A DNA stretch of 64,000 nucleotides from Chloroflexi bacterium B3_Chlor (GTDB taxonomy: Bacteria; Chloroflexota; Anaerolineae; UBA7937; B3-Chlor): the NCBI GenBank assembly GCA_005223035.1, contig NJBK01000008.1, positions 1-64,000 of the forward strand, given 5' to 3'. A model generated the notes under the pieces. It had not been told where the DNA came from. It worked only from the letters and a program-made list of their open reading frames with translations, and ran no database searches. The first letter of the stretch is position 1, and every line of letters starts with the position of its first letter. The position numbers were made by a program, and so were the translations under genes. Below are positions 58,165 to 64,000 of the stretch, in pieces.

Positions 58165-58992
58165 TCAGCGGCGCCGCCTGGTGCGGCTGCCTTTCCCGTC
58201 GAGGTCTCTGACAACCTGATTTCCAGAGACGTGATACTCCTGCCCCCTTTGGCTGAGGATGTAGCTGTCCAATTCGGCCTCATCCACAGTCACATCAAGC
58301 ACTAAAGTGATGGGATAGCCTTCTATCGTTCTGGCCTCGGCAATCTCGACTTCCTCCGAGTCCTCGGCGACGACTTGCCTTTCGTAGTCCGGGTCCAGCT
58401 CGATCCAGCGTACCCCATCTTCCACTGTTTCGACATAGAAGAGCTGACTCCCGCGCCAATGCAGGACGGCGTGGGAGAAAGGAGGCGCAAGATGCTTGTC
58501 GCCACTTGACCTCGTCCCCATAGCGCTCTCGTATTCGGAGAATAGCTTCGCCAGTTCAGCAGCTTTGGCGTATTCTCCGTCAGATGCGTCCAAGTCCTTC
58601 TCTCCAGATACCCTTTCGTAGCCGTACTTCCTGGCAACACTCGCCAGGAATTGGTCGCTAGCTTCAATTACCCTCCAGATGTTGACCATCTGCAAGGTCT
58701 GGGTCATCGCTCGAGCCGCCCTCCGCGCGGCCAGGTCAACCTGATTGAGCACAGACTGGCATGCGTCAACGTCATCTTGGTCGAGTAGGCCGCGCAACTC
58801 CTGAATGACCGTCGTACAGTCTGTGCTCAGTTGCAGGGACCTCTCGTGGAGCGCATCAGACGAACTCACAGGGGCATTTGGGGCTTCCGAGACCAGCTTG
58901 TCACCCACCAGCTTGAGGGAATGGTGATATAAGTCCAATCGTGTCAGTGACTTCCGAACCTCCTCGTACCGCTTCTCCTTCTCACTCGCCAT
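58165..58992 (-). CDS. Hypothetical protein, unknown family
   Basis: A 275-residue soluble protein. The N-terminal half is helical (EVRKSLTRLDLYHHSLKLVG, AARRAARAMTQTLQMVN). The C-terminal half has a beta-rich stretch (HAVLHWRGSQLFYVETVEDG, GYPITLVLDVTVDEAELDSY) and ends in a basic tail. I do not recognise a domain. It begins seven bases after the stop of the DHH-CBS-tRNA nucleotidyltransferase gene on the same strand, so the two are probably co-transcribed. Confidence 0.65.
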   Translation of the reverse strand: MASEKEKRYEEVRKSLTRLDLYHHSLKLVGDKLVSEAPNAPVSSSDALHERSLQLSTDCTTVIQELRGLLDQDDVDACQSVLNQVDLAARRAARAMTQTLQMVNIWRVIEASDQFLASVARKYGYERVSGEKDLDASDGEYAKAAELAKLFSEYESAMGTRSSGDKHLAPPFSHAVLHWRGSQLFYVETVEDGVRWIELDPDYERQVVAEDSEEVEIAEARTIEGYPITLVLDVTVDEAELDSYILSQRGQEYHVSGNQVVRDLDGKGSRTRRRR

Positions 58993-58998
58993 CCTTGA

Positions 58999-61617
58999 CT
59001 AGGCTCCTCTCCTCGCGTCTGTGCTCCCGTGAGCCATCATTTGCCGCACCATGGCCCTCTCCTCGTCCACAGTCTTGATCTTCCCATCCAGCCTGGCATC
59101 ACGCAGGGCATTGAGTATGACGGCGTATTGAGGTCCTGGTGGTAAGCCCATCGTCTTCAGTTCATCGCCGTCTATCAGAGGCTCAACATAAGCCCATTCC
59201 TTGTGATATAGTTCCAGTCGTCGCTTGATCAACTCATCCTCTGAGGCCAGCCAGCAGATGAAGACAACGTCATCGAGATACGGCGTCAGCAGACGAACGA
59301 TGTCGCTGGGACGTAGCTCGGCGTTCGCCAGTGCGGACAGCGCCGAATCCAACTCATTCGCCTCGACCAGGACGTGGGCATCATCCTTGGACAGCTTCAG
59401 ACGACGCGCCAAGGCCTGAACCTCGTCCCCAGCGGCCCGCAGGCTGACCAACGCCAGATATGTTGTCACCAATGTCGGATACCGGCTGGGGGCAGCAAGC
59501 TGGCGCTCCGCGGGCAAAGATTGCCAATAGACCAGAGCAGCGGGATAGTCCGCGAGCTGTTCTTCCAGCGAGGCATCCCAAGCCAGAATGGGCGATATCT
59601 GGCGCAACACCCCTAGCTCAGCTAGGCGTCGCAGCGGCTTCGCCGGTTCCTCCTCCTGAAAGACGACATTGAGCTCCTGGCGTATCCGCTCTCCACCCAC
59701 TCTGTCGAGCCATTCCAGGGCGTCGGAAATCAGATCCTCTGTCATTTCCTCTATGCGGAATCCAAGCCGTTGCTCAAGGCGAGCCGCCCGCAGCATACGG
59801 ATGGGATCCTCAATGAAGCTTAGATTGTGCAACACGCGAATCAGTCCCTCTTCCAGGTCTCTCTCCCCGCCGTAGTAGTCGAGCAGTTGCCCGAAGGAGT
59901 CCTCGTCCAGACTGATAGCCATGGTATTGATGGTGAAATCGCGCCTGTACAGATCCTGCTTGATGGAGCTGCGCTCCACTTGGGGCAACGCTGTCGAATA
60001 CTCGTAGAACTCCCTCCGGGCGGTAATGAAGTCGACAAAAGGCACAACTGTGTCCTTCCCGTCGAATATCAGCTTCGCCGTGCCGAAGCGGTCGTGGCTG
60101 TGAACACGCCCGCCGACGACGCTGGACAGACGTTTGGCCAGTGCGATAGCATCGCCTTCAACCACGAGGTCCAAATCCAGGTGTGGCTTACCCAGCAGGA
60201 GATCGCGCACGAAACCGCCTACGAAATAGAGAGAATACCCCATCTCCTTGGCTAGCTGGCTCGCTTGCAGCACCAAATTGAAGATCTCCGAAGGAAGTGC
60301 CTCCCGTACCCGAGTCGCCATCTCGTCGGCACGCGAGGGCCGACGGGGCTTACTCCAGAGCTTGATTAGATCGGTTCGGGTCACTATGCCGACAATCTCT
60401 GGTCCTTCCACCACCGGCACCTGTCCCACATTGTGCTCCATCATCACCTCCTGCAGGTACTCCACAGGATCCGAGGGAGCAACTGCGATCCCTCCTTTGT
60501 GCATGTAATTCTTGATGGGGGCGTCTCCCCTTTGATACTGCAGGGCTTTGTCAATCTCCCGACGCGTTAGGACTCCGAGCAGCTTGCCGTCTTCCCCGAC
60601 GACGGGGAAGCCTTCATGTCCATACCGCCGCATCATTTCCTCAGCCTCCCGGACCGAGGTGTCCGGCGCCAGGGTGTGGACCCCGTAGGACATTAGCTCC
60701 CTCACCGTCAAGGCCGGCTGTATCAACTTCTCCAGGACCTCCAACAGCTGTTCTCGGGTTTCGCTCAGGGTTTGATCTCTGACCAGAGCCGCGGCAGCCT
60801 TTCTGTGGCCACCACCGCCAAACTGACGGGCTATCTCCGCCACATCTATGGCTTCTGAACTACTGCGACCCACCAGTTGGATGCGCACTTCCAGATCAAC
60901 GATCAGGAAAAGCCCCGCGGGCTCGTACAAGTCCCTCAGTTTATGCGCCAGAGTCGAGATCTCCTCAAGATAGCCAGTAGCCTTCGCGGTGGCGACAACG
61001 ACTGTCTGGCCGGCAAACTCGTGGAACTCTGCGGCTTCTAAGAGCTTCTGGTAGAGTTGCCTTTGGTCCTCGGTGAGGGGACGATGCAGGAATTCGTTCA
61101 CCACCCCCAGGTTGGCTCCCTGCTCCAAGAGCCAAGCCGCGCAACGTGCGTCCATCGGTCTGGTACTTGGATAGCTCAGGGAACCGGTGTCCTCATATAT
61201 CCCCAGTAACAGGAGAGTGGCCTCCACCGGAGATACGGACACGTGAGTCTGGCAGATTTGGTCAACCAGAAGGGCAGTTGTTGAACCCACATCCCCGCTG
61301 TGAAAGCTCATCCGGTCTTCCAGCTTCCTCTCTGGCGGGTGATGATCTACGAAACGTACATACGTATCCGCAGACAGCCCCTTCAGCGAGGGTATACTCT
61401 GTGTATCTACCAAGGTCATGAGCCTGATGCGGCCACGAGGCATATCCTCTCGGCGCACAAAGGGCAACTCATCCCAGTATAGCGCAAGAAAGTCCCGCAG
61501 GTTGCGGTTGAGCCGCTGAGGCAAGACCGGAATGGCGTTGGGGTAGAGTTTCGCTGCGCCCAGCATGGAGGCTAGGCCATCGAAATCCGTGTTCTCGTGC
61601 GAAGTCACTATCTGCAT
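58999..61617 (-). CDS. DHH-phosphoesterase/CBS/tRNA nucleotidyltransferase fusion
   Basis: An 872-residue multidomain enzyme. The N-terminal ~300 residues form a DHH-type phosphoesterase (TSHENTDFDGLASMLG, VRFVDHHPPE) with a DHHA1-like nucleic-acid binding end (FGGGGHRKAAAAL). Two CBS domains follow (~310-430; HEGFPVVGEDGKLLGVLTRR). The rest is a poly(A) polymerase/CCA-type nucleotidyltransferase with LYFVGGFVRDLLLGKPHLDL and EDPIRMLRAARLEQRLGF. Such fusions are known for A-adding tRNA nucleotidyltransferases. It probably repairs or completes tRNA 3' ends and trims them. The ATG at 61617 is preferred over an upstream start at 61665. It diverges from the glycosidase-like gene. Confidence 0.9.
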   Translation of the reverse strand: MQIVTSHENTDFDGLASMLGAAKLYPNAIPVLPQRLNRNLRDFLALYWDELPFVRREDMPRGRIRLMTLVDTQSIPSLKGLSADTYVRFVDHHPPERKLEDRMSFHSGDVGSTTALLVDQICQTHVSVSPVEATLLLLGIYEDTGSLSYPSTRPMDARCAAWLLEQGANLGVVNEFLHRPLTEDQRQLYQKLLEAAEFHEFAGQTVVVATAKATGYLEEISTLAHKLRDLYEPAGLFLIVDLEVRIQLVGRSSSEAIDVAEIARQFGGGGHRKAAAALVRDQTLSETREQLLEVLEKLIQPALTVRELMSYGVHTLAPDTSVREAEEMMRRYGHEGFPVVGEDGKLLGVLTRREIDKALQYQRGDAPIKNYMHKGGIAVAPSDPVEYLQEVMMEHNVGQVPVVEGPEIVGIVTRTDLIKLWSKPRRPSRADEMATRVREALPSEIFNLVLQASQLAKEMGYSLYFVGGFVRDLLLGKPHLDLDLVVEGDAIALAKRLSSVVGGRVHSHDRFGTAKLIFDGKDTVVPFVDFITARREFYEYSTALPQVERSSIKQDLYRRDFTINTMAISLDEDSFGQLLDYYGGERDLEEGLIRVLHNLSFIEDPIRMLRAARLEQRLGFRIEEMTEDLISDALEWLDRVGGERIRQELNVVFQEEEPAKPLRRLAELGVLRQISPILAWDASLEEQLADYPAALVYWQSLPAERQLAAPSRYPTLVTTYLALVSLRAAGDEVQALARRLKLSKDDAHVLVEANELDSALSALANAELRPSDIVRLLTPYLDDVVFICWLASEDELIKRRLELYHKEWAYVEPLIDGDELKTMGLPPGPQYAVILNALRDARLDGKIKTVDEERAMVRQMMAHGSTDARRGA

Positions 61618-61658
61618 GGCGGCCTTTCTCTTCGCAATTGTATCAGAGCGCGTCTGAT

Positions 61659-61687
61659 TTGACAATTGGGAGGGGCTGATCTATAAT
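61659..61687 (+). promoter_or_regulatory. Consensus promoter of the glycosidase-like gene
   Basis: TTGACA (61659-61664) and TATAAT (61682-61687) are both perfect matches with a 17-base spacer. Transcription is expected near 61694. It is the best promoter in the window. Confidence 0.85.
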
Positions 61688-61737
61688 CTTGCTTCAATAC
61701 GGGCACCTCTTGCGCCTCGCTTCAGGGAGAGACATTA

Positions 61738-63465
61738 GTGCTTGCAAGCGTAAGATCCCAAGCTAGGTTCTACTTCCTACTCCTCTGCCTGGCGATCACG
61801 GGGGTACTACTGGCCAACACCCTCATACCTCTTGCCTTCTCCGCGAGGCGAGCCACCTCAGGATATCGCGCCGCCAAGCACATCCCCAACACCGATGTGA
61901 ACCCCTTCGGAGCCAATTTCTTCCTGGATCGGGAGGTGGAGGAGTGGAAGCTGAGGAAGACGCTACAGATGGCCCGTGAGGCCGGTCTGGGCTGGGTCAA
62001 GCAACAGTTTCCATGGGAGCAGATAGAGCCGCTTCGGAAGGGAGAGTTCTACGACGAGCGGATGAGACAAGATAGCTGGGGGAAATACGATCGCATAGTG
62101 GACTTGTGTGAGGAATACGGGTTGCAAATCATAGCACGACTCGATAGACCCCCAGATTGGACAAGAGAGGACGACACCTACAAGGAGCGCCCGCCCGACA
62201 ACTTTGACGACTACGGAGATTACGTCTACACCTTCGTAGATCGCTACCGTGGGAGAATCAGGTACATTCAGGTCTGGAACGAGCCCAACATCTTCCCCGA
62301 GTGGGGAAACAGGCCCGTAGACCCCGCGGAATATGTGGATCTCCTGCGTATCGCCTATCAGCGCGCTAAGGAGGCGGACCCCAACGTCTATGTCTTGAGC
62401 GCGCCCTTGGCCATTACGCTCGGACAAGAGCATCCGGAGCCAGGGAAGTGGATCAGCATGAATGAGATCGACTTCTTGGACGCGATGTACCGTGCCGGTG
62501 CCAAGGAGTATTTCGACATCCTCTCGGCCAACGCCTTCGGCCTCGGCAGCCCCCCTGAGGAACCAGCACAGCCACGAGTTCTGAACTTCCAGAGGGTACT
62601 CTCACTGCGCGAGGTGATGGAGCTCTACGGCGACTTCGACAAACCTATTTGGTTCGACGAGTACGGTTGGAACGCATCGCCTGACAGTTTCCCCGAGGAA
62701 CAGCTTACCTGGAAGCGGGTCAGTGAAGAGGACCAGGCTGACTTCACGGTACGAGGGATCGACCATGCGCTTTCCAACTGGCCCTGGGCTGGAGTATTCA
62801 ACATATGGTATTTCAGGCAGGTGGGCAACATCTCCCCCGATAGATCGGATTACTACTTTCGCATGGTCGATATTGACTTCACGCCTCGGTTGGTTTACTA
62901 CGCTGTCAAAGGGGCAGCGCAGGAACTGCTGGCGCCTGTCGGCCCAGGCTTCTATCAGGAAGCCAATCCTGCTGTGAGCCATGAGGGAGACTGGAAAGCG
63001 GTGATCGAGCCCGAAGCCAGCGGCCAGGCACAAGTTGTCAGCGAAGCTGCGGGATCCAGCCTGACTTTCGCTTTCGCAGGTGAGAAGGTGGATCTGATCG
63101 CCCGGTTAGGCCCTGATGGAGGACGCGTGGGGGTGACGCTGGACGGTCGTGCGGTGGATGGTCTACCCCAGAACGGACAAGGCCAGTCTTACATCGACCT
63201 GTTCAGCCCAGTCACTCGTTGGCGGCAGCGAGTACCCCTGGCATATCAAGTCGACGACGGAGAACATCTTCTGGAACTGACCGTGCTGGAACGAGGAAAC
63301 CTGGCCTCGGAGGGCAATGTGATAGCGGTTGATGCCTTCGAAGTCGCATCGGGAGAACAATCTTCCTTCCCCGCAGGAGTCACTGCGTTCCTGGGACTGG
63401 CTATGCTAGCAGTGGGAGGCTTGACATACCGAGAGTGGCGGGTCCTACGACGAAAGCATGGCTGA
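61738..63465 (+). CDS. Membrane-anchored glycoside hydrolase-like TIM-barrel protein
   Basis: A 575-residue protein with an N-terminal anchor (FYFLLLCLAITGVLLANTLI) and a C-terminal helix (~545-563) before a basic tail. The TIM-barrel part has WNEPNIFPEWG, giving an acid/base Glu, and a later PIWFDEYGWNASP, giving the nucleophile Glu, the pair expected in clan A (GH39/GH5-like) glycosidases. A beta-sandwich of ~120 residues (FAFAGEKVDLIARLGPDGGR) follows and resembles carbohydrate-binding modules. It likely cleaves glycans at the cell surface. The GTG at 61738 has AGGGAGAG six bases upstream. A perfect promoter precedes it and an intrinsic terminator follows. Confidence 0.83.
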   Translation: MLASVRSQARFYFLLLCLAITGVLLANTLIPLAFSARRATSGYRAAKHIPNTDVNPFGANFFLDREVEEWKLRKTLQMAREAGLGWVKQQFPWEQIEPLRKGEFYDERMRQDSWGKYDRIVDLCEEYGLQIIARLDRPPDWTREDDTYKERPPDNFDDYGDYVYTFVDRYRGRIRYIQVWNEPNIFPEWGNRPVDPAEYVDLLRIAYQRAKEADPNVYVLSAPLAITLGQEHPEPGKWISMNEIDFLDAMYRAGAKEYFDILSANAFGLGSPPEEPAQPRVLNFQRVLSLREVMELYGDFDKPIWFDEYGWNASPDSFPEEQLTWKRVSEEDQADFTVRGIDHALSNWPWAGVFNIWYFRQVGNISPDRSDYYFRMVDIDFTPRLVYYAVKGAAQELLAPVGPGFYQEANPAVSHEGDWKAVIEPEASGQAQVVSEAAGSSLTFAFAGEKVDLIARLGPDGGRVGVTLDGRAVDGLPQNGQGQSYIDLFSPVTRWRQRVPLAYQVDDGEHLLELTVLERGNLASEGNVIAVDAFEVASGEQSSFPAGVTAFLGLAMLAVGGLTYREWRVLRRKHG

Positions 63466-63484
63466 GCCACACTGGCAATATCGG

Positions 63485-63513
63485 GCTTCATCCCCGGAGG
63501 ATGAAGCTTTTTT
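63485..63513 (+). terminator. Intrinsic terminator of the glycosidase-like gene
   Basis: GCTTCATCC and GGATGAAGC form a perfect 9-base stem with a CCGGA loop and are followed at once by TTTTTT. It starts 19 bases after the stop codon at 63465. This is the clearest intrinsic terminator in the window. Confidence 0.85.
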
Positions 63514-63657
63514 GTTGGACGCGTCATCGCGCACCATGAACTCTCAAGCGACGCACGAGCTAAGCGATCAAGGCCTCGTCCCTCGGACCACCGGTGAACC
63601 GCTCCGGATAGCCCCAGCGCTTGCACGTTTGGGGCGGATGACGGGAGTCTGACAGAC

Positions 63658-64000
63658 GTGACGAAAGGGGCCATGGCGCGTGCCCTTCTCCTGAGCATAG
63701 TGCTCGTGTTGGCGGCCGGGCTTCCGAGGCGACACGTGCAGTCCACGATCTTGGTCCGTCACGGGGATCAGTATCGAGCCGCCAAGGAGTATAGCCGGGC
63801 CATCGATGTCTACCAGGAACTGGCTGTCCTGCGCCCGCAGTGGGCCCTACCCTACCTCCGTTTAGGTCAGATATACGTGGCTCAAGGAAAATGGGAAGAA
63901 GCCCAAGGAGAGTTCACCACTGCATGGGAGTTGGACAGGGGTGAAGCGGAGGCGCTGGTCGGACTGGGAGAGATCGCCCATCACCGCGGCGATTTGAACG
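63658..64000 (+). CDS. TPR-containing membrane protein, partial (cut by window end)
   Basis: The 5' end of a gene whose remainder lies outside the window. After a short N-terminal hydrophobic helix (ARALLLSIVLVLAAG), residues ~35 onward form tetratricopeptide repeats: HGDQYRAAKEYSRAIDVYQE, then PYLRLGQIYVAQGKWEEAQG and ALVGLGEIAHHRGDLN. The start is either the GTG at 63658 (GGGAG ten bases upstream) or the ATG at 63673. TPR proteins of this kind often carry a further catalytic or membrane domain downstream, which cannot be seen here. Confidence 0.65.
   Translation, partial: MTKGAMARALLLSIVLVLAAGLPRRHVQSTILVRHGDQYRAAKEYSRAIDVYQELAVLRPQWALPYLRLGQIYVAQGKWEEAQGEFTTAWELDRGEAEALVGLGEIAHHRGDLN

Noticed and set aside
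1..64000. tRNA, rRNA or CRISPR features
   Set aside because: I looked for T-arm-like GGTTCGA motifs, long rRNA blocks and short regularly spaced repeats on both strands and saw none that held up.

Overview
The window looks like a piece of an uncultured, probably anaerobic Chloroflexota-type (Anaerolineae-like) genome. No marker gene fixes this. The inference rests on the mix of families: a DRG-type GTPase with a TGS domain, a DHH-CBS-tRNA nucleotidyltransferase fusion, HdrA/HdrCB-like redox proteins, a non-pyrrolysine MttB-family methyltransferase, a DUF3160 remnant, a SARP-type regulator and many lipoproteins and GT-C-like membrane proteins. Nine promoters can be read directly, with -35 and -10 elements 17-18 bp apart, so housekeeping-type sigma-70 control seems standard here. 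I saw no rRNA, tRNA, CRISPR array, complete insertion sequence or prophage.

Layout. 0.1-8.3 kb holds scattered metabolic genes (ferredoxin-type aldo/keto reductase, secreted phosphatase-like lipoprotein or anchored protein, ICMT-like methyltransferase, an MttB-family/3-hydroxyacyl-CoA dehydrogenase pair, a permuted papain-like protein). The long intergenic gaps there carry three diverged copies of a composite repeat. 8.55-12.1 kb is a compact plus-strand accessory block behind a clear promoter: three overlapping small winged-helix genes, a HEPN-like gene, a fourth winged-helix paralogue and a PD-(D/E)XK-like nuclease. This is the best candidate for an undescribed (possibly defence or toxin-antitoxin) system. 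12.2-24 kb is mostly housekeeping and transport: DRG GTPase, TPR/DUF2007 protein, SLC13 transporter with a decayed fragment of itself nearby, nitrilase, CNNM/CBS protein, a 31-residue bS22-like ribosomal protein, EamA transporter, Nudix, TrmO and DUF1848.

24-33.2 kb is a long minus-strand run: lipoprotein, acyl-CoA dehydrogenase, EtfB, amidohydrolase, EamA transporter, HAD phosphatase, EtfA, C45-type acyltransferase/peptidase, and CoaB and CoaC as separate genes. It reads as an acyl-CoA oxidation unit feeding an electron-transfer flavoprotein, with accessory amide hydrolysis and CoA biosynthesis. 33.3-44.8 kb is a plus-strand surface-glycan locus: methyltransferase, nucleotide-sugar epimerase, radical SAM enzyme and four large polytopic glycosyltransferase-like proteins, one of them carrying a C-terminal FAM3/ILEI-like domain.

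44.9-52.5 kb encodes envelope proteins (a lipoprotein with three 162-residue tandem repeats, a secreted papain-like cysteine protease lipoprotein, an M1 metallopeptidase lipoprotein), a SARP-like regulator and a broken DUF3160 gene. 52.75-57.2 kb is a heterodisulfide-reductase-like operon with two HdrA paralogues whose domain losses complement each other, flanking an HdrCB fusion. 57.5-64 kb ends with a DUF2085 membrane protein, an unknown protein, the DHH-CBS-tRNA nucleotidyltransferase, an anchored glycosidase-like protein with a perfect promoter and terminator, and the start of a TPR protein cut by the window edge.
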